From the NCBI RefSeq assembly GCF_023074075.1, contig NZ_JADPKT010000007.1, forward strand, positions 1 through 64,000: a DNA stretch of 64,000 nucleotides, written 5' to 3'. The DNA comes from Bradyrhizobium sp. 138. Its GTDB lineage: Bacteria; Pseudomonadota; Alphaproteobacteria; Rhizobiales; Xanthobacteraceae. The stretch's first letter is position 1. Each line of letters opens with the position of its first letter. The notes below the pieces were generated by a model. It made no database searches. It was not told where the DNA came from and was given only the letters and a program-made list of their open reading frames with translations. Shown here one piece after another: positions 37,756-46,118 of the stretch. A program made the translations under genes and the position numbers.

Positions 37756-38270
37756 CAGGGCTTTGGCAACAGTTTCAGGCCCGGCGCCGGCGACTTGCCC
37801 TCGTGTGAGTGCTTTGCCCCCTCCGCAGGAATCTCGATCCAGCGGCTGACGCCGGTCTCGCATTCCTGGACGACGGGGAAGTACAGCGTCGTGTTCGGCT
37901 TGAGCGTGTCGGTCAGGACCGTGTGCATGACGAACTCGTCGTAGTTCTTGTCCGGCAGCTTGCCGCCGGACCACGCCACCTCCTTGACGCCGGAGGAGAG
38001 CTTGTTGCCGTGATAGTCATATTCGCCGGCATATTTGCCCTCGACGACGTCGACATTCCAGCCCGCCTTCGGCATCGGCTTCACTGCGATCACCCCTTCC
38101 GGGATCTGCACGCGGATCTTCACCGTCGGCGAGCCCGAGCAGCCGTGCGGCACGGTGAACACAGCCTTGTACGACGCGCCGACTGTGGCTTGCTTGGTCT
38201 CGAGCGAGACATGCGCCGCCGCCGGCGAGGCGGCGAGCGCGGCAATCAGGACCAGGCAGGATCGCTTCAT
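37755..38270 (-). CDS. pcuD: YcnI-type (DUF1775) copper-binding periplasmic protein
   Basis: A 171-residue protein. The signal peptide MKRSCLVLIAALAASPAAA leaves mature HVSLETKQATVGASYKAVFT; the N-terminal His is the copper ligand in YcnI proteins. VPHGCSGSPTVKIRVQIPEG and KPMPKAGWNVDVVEGKYAGE are typical DUF1775 segments. YcnI proteins are thought to act as periplasmic copper chaperones. It is translationally coupled to the CopC-CopD gene and matches PcuD. Confidence 0.9.
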   Translation of the reverse strand: MKRSCLVLIAALAASPAAAHVSLETKQATVGASYKAVFTVPHGCSGSPTVKIRVQIPEGVIAVKPMPKAGWNVDVVEGKYAGEYDYHGNKLSSGVKEVAWSGGKLPDKNYDEFVMHTVLTDTLKPNTTLYFPVVQECETGVSRWIEIPAEGAKHSHEGKSPAPGLKLLPKP

Positions 38271-38299
38271 GTTCGGTCTCCCGAGAGCCCAGATCGGTC

Positions 38300-38833
38300 T
38301 CACTTCATTTTCATTCCCGAATGATCCGGCATTTTCTTCATGTCCATATGTCCGGAATGCCCGGCATCGCCAGGCGCTTGCGCACCGACGCCCTGAACAT
38401 CGAGGGAGACGGCGACTTTGCCGGCCTTCTCGAATTGCAGCGTCACCGGCACCTTGTCGCCCTGCTTGAACGGGCCCTTCAGCTCCTGCAGCATCAAATG
38501 ATTGCCGCCGGGCGCGAGCTTCACCGCCTTGCCGGGATCGATCGCGAGCCCCTTGTCGAGCGGGCGCATCTTCATGACGCCATTGTCCATGGCCATCTCG
38601 TGAATCTCGCTCTTGCCTGCGATATCGGCGGACACGCTGACCAGCCTGTCCGCAGCCGTCCCCTTGTTCTCGATGGTCAGATAGCCGCCGGCGACCTTCG
38701 CGCCGCCCGGCGTCGCGCGGCTCCACGCCTGCGAGATCACGAGTTCGCCGGCCTTGACGTCGTCGGCGAATGCGGTCGCGCTGCAGCTCAGCAGAATGGC
38801 AATTGCCAAGAGTGTTTGTCGGGTCTTGCTCAT
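38300..38833 (-). CDS. pcuC: PCuAC-type periplasmic copper(I) chaperone
   Basis: A 177-residue protein. The signal peptide ends at ATAFA and the mature part begins DDVKAGELVISQAWSRATPG. The copper site H(M)-x10-M-x21-H-x-M is visible as IHEMAMDNGVMKM followed by GGNHLML. A flexible His/Met-rich tail (GHSGHMDMKKMPDHSGMKMK) adds further sites. In B. diazoefficiens PcuC helps deliver copper to cytochrome oxidase under copper starvation. It lies between the TonB receptor and YcnI genes. Confidence 0.93.
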   Translation of the reverse strand: MSKTRQTLLAIAILLSCSATAFADDVKAGELVISQAWSRATPGGAKVAGGYLTIENKGTAADRLVSVSADIAGKSEIHEMAMDNGVMKMRPLDKGLAIDPGKAVKLAPGGNHLMLQELKGPFKQGDKVPVTLQFEKAGKVAVSLDVQGVGAQAPGDAGHSGHMDMKKMPDHSGMKMK

Positions 38834-38901
38834 TTTGGTTCCCTCATGGTTGATCCGACCGACCGCGTAGGGCCGACGTTGTTTCAGCGAACCCGCAGCG
38901 C

Positions 38902-41109
38902 CTACCATCGATACCTCATTCCGGTGTAAATTGCCCGGCCCGTTCCCGGCTCGAACAAAGCCGACGCCGCTGTCGCACGATCGATGATGCTGGCGCTCGC
39001 AATATAGGTCCGATTGGTGAGATTACGGCCCTCGACATACGCAGAGAACGGACCGCCATTGTCAAAACCGGCCTTCAGTCCCAACAATGCATAAGACTCT
39101 GTCGTCAGCGTATTCATGCTGTCAACGAAATAGGCCTTCGGCACCCATTCGACGTTCGGTCCGATATAGAGGCCTGTCGGATGCTTGTAGAGCAATTCGG
39201 CGCGCAAATAGTGACGAGGCGCCCCCGGCAACTGATTGTTGCCGAACGTAGCATCGTTGTCGAAGCGAAAGTCGTTATAGGTGTACGCCAGGTTGAGCCA
39301 CACTTTGTCCGGCGCGCTCCCCATCACGAAGATATCGCGGAAGATCGCGGCTCCCCCGCCGGCTTCGATGCCCTGGTGGATGGTCTGATCCGCATTGGTC
39401 ACGTTGCAATTGCCGAAGGCGCTATAAAGGCACAGCAGTTCGTCGCGGATGTTGGCGCGATAGGCCGTCAGTTCCCACGAATAGTCCGGCCGCCGCATGC
39501 GCGTCCCGATCTCGTAGGTCGTCGCGATCTGGGGGCGGATGCTGGTGAACGGAATCGTCGGAATGCCCGGACCATTTGAGCTCTCGCCGAAGCTCGGCAC
39601 CTCGCCGCTCCGCGAGACGTTGGCGAAAGCCTGCCATGTCGGATCGATTTGCCACAGCAAGCCCGTTTTCGGCGACCACAGATTGAAGCGGGTTGCCCCC
39701 GATTGATCGCCGTCGCTGAGAAAACGGTCCTGCCGGTTGCGCGTTGCATGGAGAAACTGCGTCCCGGCGATCGCTGCAACACTGGGAAGGAAATAGAAGC
39801 TGTCTTCAACGTAGACGGACGTGTTCTTCGATCGATCGATCGACGATGAGCGCAGCGCTCCCTTTTGTCCGGCAATGTTGGCGAATTGCTGATTGTCGAT
39901 GCTGCCGTTCAGCACGTTGACACCTGCGACCAGCCTGTTGCGGAAGCCGCCGATGAACCGCTCGTCGGTCACTTTCGCGAAGCCCCCGTAATCCTTGTAG
40001 CGATAGTCGAGCCACTGGAAAATCGGATGCATCAGATGGCGATCGACGCCGAAGGCACCGAATTCAACCCTGGTCTCGTCGAAACGGATCGTCGTCTTGT
40101 TTGCAAGCCTGACCGTGTCGATATTGCGCTGCTGATCCATGGCAACATTTGCCGGAGCTGCAGCCTCGGGATTGTTCAGCGCAGACGTCTTGGTGACGGT
40201 GCCGGGAATGCGTTGCCGCACCTCGTTGGCATTGAGATAGAAGCGCGTCTCGAAATCCGGCGAAAACTGATAGCCGACATTGCCGCTCAAGCGGCTGCTC
40301 GACCCGAAGCTGTGATCGCGAAATCTATCCGCGGCCTGCGTGGAAGCGGTCACGAAACCGTCCCAAGGCCCGTTGAAGCCTCCTGCGTTCGTCTGAAGGC
40401 GTTTGAAGCCAAACCCTCCGATGTCGAACGACACACCATTCGGGAGCGCATCGCGGCCCGTGGGCGTCACGAAATTAATCGCACCACCGAGCGAATTCGC
40501 ACCGAACTGGAGCGCGTTCCCGCCTTTGTAGACTTCGACGTATTTGTAGGCCGTCGGGCCAATCTCCTGAAAGTCGCCGTAGCCATCGGCGGTGTTGATC
40601 GGAATACCGTCCATATAAAGCTGCACGCCGCGCAGATGGAAATTGCGCGATAGACCGGAGCCGCGAATCGAGAGCCGGGTGTCGTCGCCCCATTTGGGCT
40701 GGGCAAAAACGCCGGGCACGTAATCCAGAACGTCCTTGATTGTGCTCGCGGGCGTGGAGTTCCGGTAAGCATCGGCCGTCACCAGTGCCACACCGCCCGG
40801 CGTCTGATTGATTTCCGCAAGGGCCTGCTGCGCGGTCAGAACGGTCAACGCACCCGGACCACTGGCGCCCTCCCCCTGCGGGGGTGCCGCTTGTTGCGGA
40901 GCCGCGGTGCGTGCGCGCGTCGATCGGACGGCAGTTCGCTGCGGGCGGGCCGGCGCAGCACGCTTCTGCCGTGGCGAGTCCACGATCACGGGAGGAAGCT
41001 CGCGCCGACTTTCCTGCGCATCGGCAAGCTGTGGCAGGGAGAGGGCAGAGAGAGAAACAAGCATGATTCCGCGCGCGGACGCGTTTTGGAGCAACTCAAG
41101 GCGAGACAT
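38902..41109 (-). CDS. pcuB: TonB-dependent outer membrane receptor (PcuB-like)
   Basis: A 735-residue receptor. The signal peptide (SRLELLQNASARGIMLVSLS, cleaving after ADA) is followed by a basic Ala/Arg/Pro-rich linker, then a plug domain from about residue 95 (DVLDYVPGVFAQPKWGDDTR, LSIRGSGLSRNFHLRG, GGNALQFGANSLGGAINFVT) and a 22-strand barrel ending TGMRYRW. The operon context indicates copper or a copper chelate as cargo; in B. diazoefficiens it corresponds to PcuB. The ATG at 41107-41109 is chosen because it starts the signal peptide. Confidence 0.88.
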   Translation of the reverse strand: MSRLELLQNASARGIMLVSLSALSLPQLADAQESRRELPPVIVDSPRQKRAAPARPQRTAVRSTRARTAAPQQAAPPQGEGASGPGALTVLTAQQALAEINQTPGGVALVTADAYRNSTPASTIKDVLDYVPGVFAQPKWGDDTRLSIRGSGLSRNFHLRGVQLYMDGIPINTADGYGDFQEIGPTAYKYVEVYKGGNALQFGANSLGGAINFVTPTGRDALPNGVSFDIGGFGFKRLQTNAGGFNGPWDGFVTASTQAADRFRDHSFGSSSRLSGNVGYQFSPDFETRFYLNANEVRQRIPGTVTKTSALNNPEAAAPANVAMDQQRNIDTVRLANKTTIRFDETRVEFGAFGVDRHLMHPIFQWLDYRYKDYGGFAKVTDERFIGGFRNRLVAGVNVLNGSIDNQQFANIAGQKGALRSSSIDRSKNTSVYVEDSFYFLPSVAAIAGTQFLHATRNRQDRFLSDGDQSGATRFNLWSPKTGLLWQIDPTWQAFANVSRSGEVPSFGESSNGPGIPTIPFTSIRPQIATTYEIGTRMRRPDYSWELTAYRANIRDELLCLYSAFGNCNVTNADQTIHQGIEAGGGAAIFRDIFVMGSAPDKVWLNLAYTYNDFRFDNDATFGNNQLPGAPRHYLRAELLYKHPTGLYIGPNVEWVPKAYFVDSMNTLTTESYALLGLKAGFDNGGPFSAYVEGRNLTNRTYIASASIIDRATAASALFEPGTGRAIYTGMRYRW

Positions 41110-41193
41110 GAGACAATTCCTGATACCAGCGCGAGCGCCGGTGCATTGCGAATTCCCGTGCAGCACCGCCGCCGGGGCAGATTCGTCGCTACG

Positions 41194-41568
41194 TCAGGAA
41201 AATTGAGGTGGTGCGCGTGCCTGGGCGCTGGAGCCATCGTAAGCGCCGATGGCGAGCGCATCTGCTGGATGCCACACCACGGGCTCGGCATGGCGGATGA
41301 GAATCGGGAGTGCCGCGTGCGTCGGCGAGTCGAGCGACGCATTGGCCTGGGCCAGGCAACACAGCGCGCACGCACCGGCATGTGCGGGCGGCGCGCCGCT
41401 CCGGTCGCTCGGCCCGCTTTGATCGCTCGCACTGTGACAGATGATTCCAGCGGACAGCGGATCGGCAACGGCAAGGCCGGTCGCCCAGCAGGCGGCGATC
41501 GGCGCCAGCACCTGCATCACCAAAGCGAGCAGGACCAGGGGCAGGAATTTTTGTAGCCGAGCGTGCAT
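41194..41568 (-). CDS. pcuA: DUF2946 small membrane or exported protein (PcuA position)
   Basis: A protein of about 124 residues. The hydrophobic start MHARLQKFLPLVLLALVMQV with PIAACWA after it, a Cys-rich centre (GACALCCLAQ, an ICHS motif) and the ending ARAPPQFS fit DUF2946, which often accompanies TonB receptors and copper genes. It heads the operon and occupies the position of pcuA. The exact role is unknown; the Cys and His residues could bind metal. An ATG four codons upstream (41578-41580) is an alternative start. Confidence 0.78.
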   Translation of the reverse strand: MHARLQKFLPLVLLALVMQVLAPIAACWATGLAVADPLSAGIICHSASDQSGPSDRSGAPPAHAGACALCCLAQANASLDSPTHAALPILIRHAEPVVWHPADALAIGAYDGSSAQARAPPQFS

Positions 41569-41849
41569 CCGCCGAACCATTCGTTCGCGTGCTAACTAAA
41601 CACCGTGCCCGGCCCCAAGTCGAGGTCAGTTCCACCGCCGACTTGGCCCAGCGCAAATTTGGCGAAAACCGTGACCCGGTAACCCGGCATGGCATCGGGT
41701 TTGGGCATTTGAGGCATCTCAAACGGCCCGGCCACCCACAGATTTCTTTTATTTGTCATATACTTGGGGGCCTAAGCGCCCAATCGTTTCGTCAACTGAT
41801 GGAAATTTGAACATTCGTTGCTGAAAATGATGACAAGTGAGAAAAGTTG

Positions 41850-42030
41850 ATCTAGCATCCCTCTTGCTCAGGCGCTGACCGCAAGGTCGAGGCCTGGTGG
41901 TCCAAGTCTCGGGAGGAGCCCCTGGCGCGCAAAATGCAGCGTCGCCCCGTCAATCAAGAGCAAATCTTAGAATCGGGGATAATAGGGTCGACACAATTTT
42001 TGAGCGGGGCCAGGGCCCCGCTCTTTTTTT
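41850..42030 (+). ncRNA. candidate structured small RNA
   Basis: No protein gene precedes the terminator on the plus strand, but two clean hairpins do. The first is CAGGC-GCT-GACC-GCAA-GGTC-GAG-GCCTG (41869-41896), a GNRA-type tetraloop with a symmetric internal loop. The second has outer stem CCCCG/CGGGG (41945-41949 with 41974-41978) and inner stem AAGA/TCTT. The 5' end is a guess, since no clear promoter was found. It may be a trans-acting sRNA or a leader with attenuator for the sugar importer 275 bases downstream. Confidence 0.4.
42002..42030 (+). terminator. strong plus-strand intrinsic terminator
   Basis: GAGCGGGGC and GCCCCGCTC pair over a short loop (42002-42023), followed by a run of at least seven T residues. 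Confidence 0.85.
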
Positions 42031-42304
42031 GTCCGCGAGGCTGACGCGCGGTTGATGGCTTGATCCAATCTGATCGAACGACGTCTTAAGATCGCGGCCG
42101 CGTCTTGCGCGCTCGTCGCAACGCTCGCGCTGACGATCGGAGCGACCCTCGATTTGCCGGGACGCGCAGCGGACATTTCCTCCTGATCGCCAGCGAAAGT
42201 CGTCGCACGATGCAGATTGAGTAGCATCAACTCTTGTGAGACACTTTCGAACATCGGTCGCGCAATCAATGACGCGCCGACGATAAAATTTATGGGAGCG
42301 AGCA

Positions 42305-43327
42305 ATGTCCGGGACGAAAGATTTCTCGACGACGAGGCGCGATCTTCTTCAGGCGGCAGCGACCGCCGGCGCCGGAGCTGCCCTCTTCGGCAGCATGGGC
42401 ATAAATCCAGCACTGGCCGCCGAAGTCGGACGCAGCGAGAAGCCGTTGAAGGCGGCGTTCTCCAATGCGGGCCTTCAGGCCACCTGGTGCGCACAGGGCA
42501 AGCAGGCCGCGGAATTCTGGGGCAAGCTGTTCAACGTCGAGGTCACCTGGTTCGATGGCCAGCTCGACGCGGTGAAGCAGCGCGCGGCGATCGACAACAT
42601 GGCCTCGCAGAAATGGGATTTCGTCGCGATCCAGGCCTTCGGCATCGGCACTCTCACCCAGCCCGTGCAGAAGATGATCGACGCCGGCACGCCCGTGATC
42701 GACATGGATACGCTGATTGCGCCGCTCGATCAGATCAACGTCCACTCCTTCCTCGCCCCCGACAACGAGTTCATGGGCGCCTCGGTGACCCAGGCGCTGT
42801 GCAATGCGATGGGCGGCAAGGGCAAGATCATCATGACTCAGGGCGCGCTCGGCCATACCGGTGCGCAAGGACGGGCCAAGGGCTTCACCTCGGTGGTCAA
42901 GCAATTCCCGGGGATCGAGGTGCTCGACACCCAGCCGGCCGACTGGGACGTCTCCAAGACGGCGCGTCTGTGGGAAACCTACCTGACCAAGTATCCACAG
43001 ATCGATGCGGCGTTCTTCCACAATGACGACATGGCGCTCGCCGCGGCCAACATCATGAAGGCGCGCGGCCGCACCAACATCCTGATCGGCGGCGTCGACG
43101 CCATGCCGCCGGCGATCCAAGCGGTGAGCGAAGGCCGCATGTTCGCGACCGTCCGCAATCCCTCCTGCCGCATCCATGGCGGCGCCATTATCGCGGGCGT
43201 CTCGGCCGTGGTCGGCGGCGAGAAGAGCGGACAGGGCATTCCCAAGAATGTCGTCACCGACGGCCCGGTCGTGACCAAGGCCAACGCCGCCGGGATGCAG
43301 TGGATGCAGGATCACTTCCTGATCTGA
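42305..43327 (+). CDS. sugar ABC transporter substrate-binding protein
   Basis: A 340-residue RbsB-like (periplasmic binding protein, LacI-like fold) protein. A twin-arginine-type signal TTRRDLLQAAATAGAGAALF ends near NPALAA. The mature part has LKAAFSNAGLQATWCAQGKQ, the hinge segments WDFVAIQAF and GTPVIDMDTLI, AAFFHNDDMALAAANIMKAR and GGVDAMPPAIQAVSEGRMFA. Ribose/xylose-type ligands are possible, but the sugar cannot be told. GGGAG precedes the ATG. It is the first gene of a three-gene importer. Confidence 0.92.
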   Translation: MSGTKDFSTTRRDLLQAAATAGAGAALFGSMGINPALAAEVGRSEKPLKAAFSNAGLQATWCAQGKQAAEFWGKLFNVEVTWFDGQLDAVKQRAAIDNMASQKWDFVAIQAFGIGTLTQPVQKMIDAGTPVIDMDTLIAPLDQINVHSFLAPDNEFMGASVTQALCNAMGGKGKIIMTQGALGHTGAQGRAKGFTSVVKQFPGIEVLDTQPADWDVSKTARLWETYLTKYPQIDAAFFHNDDMALAAANIMKARGRTNILIGGVDAMPPAIQAVSEGRMFATVRNPSCRIHGGAIIAGVSAVVGGEKSGQGIPKNVVTDGPVVTKANAAGMQWMQDHFLI

Positions 43328-43348
43328 GCCTGCAAGATCTGAACTTTC

Positions 43349-44851
43349 ATGTCTGAGGGTCGCTCGCCCATCCTTGAACTGCAGGGCATCACGAAGAGCT
43401 TCGGCGGCGTCGAAGCGCTTCGTGGTGTCGACTTCGCGCTTCTTCCCGGCGAGATCCACGGTCTCGTCGGCGAGAATGGCGCCGGAAAAAGCACGCTGAT
43501 GAAGATCATCGCCGGCGTGCACACCGAATTCTCCGGCCGCTTCCTGATCGACGGCGCGGAGACGCATTTCCGCTCGGCCCGCGACGCCCACGCGGCCGGC
43601 ATCGCGATGGTGCATCAGGAGCTCTCCGTCGCGCCCGACCTCACGGTCGCCGAGAACGTCTTCCTCGGCAACCAACCGACCAACGCCCTTGGCCTCGTGC
43701 AATGGCGGCGCATGGCGCGCGAGGCCGGCGAGCAGCTCGCCCGCTTCGGTATCGACGTCGATCCCATGTCGCGGCTCGGCGACCTTCCGATCGGGCTGCA
43801 GCAGCTGATCGAGATCGCGCGCGTGCTGTTTTCCGGCGCCCGCATCGTCATCCTGGACGAGCCGACCTCCGCCCTCTCCCCGCCCGAGGTCGAGCGTCTG
43901 TTCGCAACGCTCAGGCGGCTGCGCGAGCAAGGCACTGCCATCGTCTTCATCTCGCATTTCATCGAGGACATCTTGCGCGTGTCCGATACCGTGACCGTGT
44001 TCCGCAACGGCCGGAAGGTCGCGGAGACCGCGAGCGCCGCGACCAGCAAGGGCGCGCTGATCGAAGCGATGATCGGCCGCGGCGGCGAAGCGCTCGAACA
44101 CAGCTACACCGACGATCTGATGTTGCCACAGCCGAGCGGAAGCTCGGTGATCCTGAAGGTCGACCAGCTTTCGCTCGCCCGCAGCCTCCAGGACGTCTCC
44201 TTCGAGGCCCGCGCCGGCGAGGTGCTCGGCATCTACGGCTTCATGGGCTGCGGCCAGCAGGAGCTGTCGCGCATCCTGTTCGGCAAGCTGAAGCCGGACG
44301 CCGGCACGCTTCTCGTCGAGGGCAAGCCAAAGACCTTCGCCAGCACGGCGGCGGCGCGGCGCGCTGGCGTCGCGCTGGTGCCGGAGAGCCGGCGCGACAT
44401 GCTGTTTCACCAGGAGCCGGTCTACAAGAACATCTCTATCAGCATTCTGGACCGTATCTCGGCCCTGCTGCTGAAGCCGGCGCAGGAGCGCGACATTGCT
44501 CAGCGCCAAGTCGAGCAATTGCAGATCAGGCCGCCGGTGGTCGGCCTCGACCTCGGCATGCTCTCCGGCGGCAACCAGCAGAAGGTCGCGCTGGCGAAAT
44601 GGCTGACCCATCCGCCAAAGCTTCTGGTGCTGTGCGAGCCGACACGCGGCATGGATGTCGGCGCCAAGAACGACGTCATCAACATCGTCCGCGACCTCCG
44701 CGCCAAGGGGCTTGCGATCATCGTGCTGTCGACCGAGCCGGAAACGGTTCTGTCGCTGGCCGACCGGATCCTCGTGCTCAAGCGCGGCGCAATGGTGCGG
44801 GAATTCAAGAACGAGCCGGTCAGCAAGGACCGCCTGCTGGAAGCGGCGTGA
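43349..44851 (+). CDS. sugar ABC transporter ATP-binding protein (double ABC domain)
   Basis: A 500-residue RbsA/XylG-like ATPase with two nucleotide-binding domains. Domain 1: Walker A GLVGENGAGKSTLMKIIAGV, the degenerate signature DLPIGLQQLIEIARVL, Walker B IVILDEPTSALSPPEVERLF. Domain 2: a degenerate Walker A (GIYGFMGCGQQELSRILFG), signature LSGGNQQKVALAKWL and LLVLCEPTRGMDVGAKNDV. The asymmetry between domains is normal for this family. It starts 21 bases after the binding-protein gene. Confidence 0.95.
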   Translation: MSEGRSPILELQGITKSFGGVEALRGVDFALLPGEIHGLVGENGAGKSTLMKIIAGVHTEFSGRFLIDGAETHFRSARDAHAAGIAMVHQELSVAPDLTVAENVFLGNQPTNALGLVQWRRMAREAGEQLARFGIDVDPMSRLGDLPIGLQQLIEIARVLFSGARIVILDEPTSALSPPEVERLFATLRRLREQGTAIVFISHFIEDILRVSDTVTVFRNGRKVAETASAATSKGALIEAMIGRGGEALEHSYTDDLMLPQPSGSSVILKVDQLSLARSLQDVSFEARAGEVLGIYGFMGCGQQELSRILFGKLKPDAGTLLVEGKPKTFASTAAARRAGVALVPESRRDMLFHQEPVYKNISISILDRISALLLKPAQERDIAQRQVEQLQIRPPVVGLDLGMLSGGNQQKVALAKWLTHPPKLLVLCEPTRGMDVGAKNDVINIVRDLRAKGLAIIVLSTEPETVLSLADRILVLKRGAMVREFKNEPVSKDRLLEAA

Positions 44852-44862
44852 CGGAGAAGCAC

Positions 44863-45888
44863 ATGAGCAGTGAGACGGCTTTGGCGGCAGGTCCGCGGTC
44901 ACGAGGCCTCGCGCCTTTCCTGCGCTCGCAAATGCGCAACATCGCGCCGTTTCTGACGCTGATCTTCCTGTCCGGCTTCTTCGCCTTCGCCAGCCCCTCC
45001 TTCGCGACGCTGGACAATCTCGGCAACATCCTGACCCAGGTGTCGGTGACCGGCATCATCGCGGTCGGCCTCACTTTCGTGATCCTCTGCGCCGAGATCG
45101 ACCTGTCGATCGCCAGCATCGCCAACGTCACCGGCATTGCCGTCGCCTATTTCACGCTGCAGGAATCCTACGTCAACATCGCCAACATCCCGCTGCCCGG
45201 CGCGGTCGCGATCATCCTGTCGATCCTGCTCTGCGCCCTGCTCGGCCTCGTCAATGCGCTCGGGCTGACCGTGATCGGCATCCCCTCCTTTATCATGACC
45301 TTGGCGATGATGCAGATCGCGGCCGGCATCTCGGCCCTGCTGGTGCGCGGCCAGATCGCCTACAAGGTGCCGAGCCTGATCACGACGCTCGGCTCGGGCT
45401 CGATCGGCGGCATTCCCTGGATCGTCATCGTCGCCGCCATCATGCTGCTCGGCGGCCATCTGGTGCTGACCTACACGCGCTTCGGCCGCTACGTCTACAT
45501 GGTCGGGGGCAACCGCGAGGCCGCCGAATATTCCGGTCTCAACGTCAAGCTCATCCTCGGTGCTGTGATGGTGATCTCGGCGGTCTGCTCCGGCATCGGC
45601 GGCATGCTCGGCGTCGCCCATTTCGGCAGCGCGCAGCAGAACGAGTTCGACACCTATCTGCTCGACTCCATCGCCGCCGTCGTCGTCGGCGGCACCAGCC
45701 TGTTCGGCGGCCGCGGCGGCATCGGCAACACCATCGTCGGGCTGTTCGTCCTCGGCGTCCTCAACAACGGCCTCGACCACGTCAACATCGACAGCTTCCT
45801 GAAAATCCTGATCCGCGGCCTGATCCTGCTGGCGGCGCTGGTCATCAACGTCTATGCGCAGCGACTGAGGGAAAAAGCGGCGGAGTAA
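44863..45888 (+). CDS. sugar ABC transporter permease
   Basis: A 341-residue RbsC-like membrane protein with about ten helices. It shows NLGNILTQVSVTGIIAVGLT, the conserved LCAEIDLSIASIANVTGIAV, and AAVVVGGTSLFGGRGGIGNT near the C-terminus. The ATG at 44863-44865 is chosen (the same frame is open far upstream, inside the ATPase gene), giving an 11-base gap. It ends the importer operon; no sugar kinase or isomerase follows. Confidence 0.95.
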   Translation: MSSETALAAGPRSRGLAPFLRSQMRNIAPFLTLIFLSGFFAFASPSFATLDNLGNILTQVSVTGIIAVGLTFVILCAEIDLSIASIANVTGIAVAYFTLQESYVNIANIPLPGAVAIILSILLCALLGLVNALGLTVIGIPSFIMTLAMMQIAAGISALLVRGQIAYKVPSLITTLGSGSIGGIPWIVIVAAIMLLGGHLVLTYTRFGRYVYMVGGNREAAEYSGLNVKLILGAVMVISAVCSGIGGMLGVAHFGSAQQNEFDTYLLDSIAAVVVGGTSLFGGRGGIGNTIVGLFVLGVLNNGLDHVNIDSFLKILIRGLILLAALVINVYAQRLREKAAE

Positions 45889-45976
45889 AGACCCCGCGCA
45901 TCAAAAAGCGCGAAAACAACCCCATGCACAGTAGCCGGGGCTAGCAGAATCAACGGGTTATCGGTGAGGTCGCGAC

Positions 45977-46118
45977 CCGTCATCCTGAGGTGCGAGGCAG
46001 GCGATGCGAAAGCATCGCATGCGGAGCCTCGAAGGTTGAACGGCCGAGATGCAGCCGGGCCGTCGCCCTTTCGAGGTCATCGAGGCCTCCGCTGCGCTCC
46101 GGCACCTCAGGGTGACGG
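45977..46118. repeat. MITE-like dispersed repeat, copy 1
   Basis: A 142-base element bounded by near-perfect 16-base inverted ends: CCGTCATCCTGAGGTG on the left, CACCTCAGGGTGACGG on the right. It shares inner blocks with copy 2 at 48029, such as CGGAGCCTCGAAGG and CCGGGCCGTCGCCCTT. The right end overlaps the 3' end of the thiazoline hydrolase-like gene. Confidence 0.9.

Larger units (their letters stand above)
41569..42304. other. gene-poor gap between the copper operon and the sugar importer
   Basis: About 735 bases without an assured gene. It contains the upstream region of the copper operon (minus), a set of plus-strand hairpins with a strong terminator (41850-42030, separate entries), and a plus-strand open frame 42055-42186 resembling a lone signal peptide but with TGA as its third codon. 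A minus-strand frame of about 41 codons starting at 41717 could be a leader peptide. None of these is certain. Confidence 0.5.

Noticed and set aside
43702..44862. Long in-frame extension upstream of the sugar permease
   Set aside because: It overlaps the ATPase gene and has an Arg/Ala-rich shadow composition; the permease starts at 44863.
42290..44902. Minus-strand open frame of 870 codons
   Set aside because: Antisense shadow of the sugar importer genes; low-complexity charged sequence.
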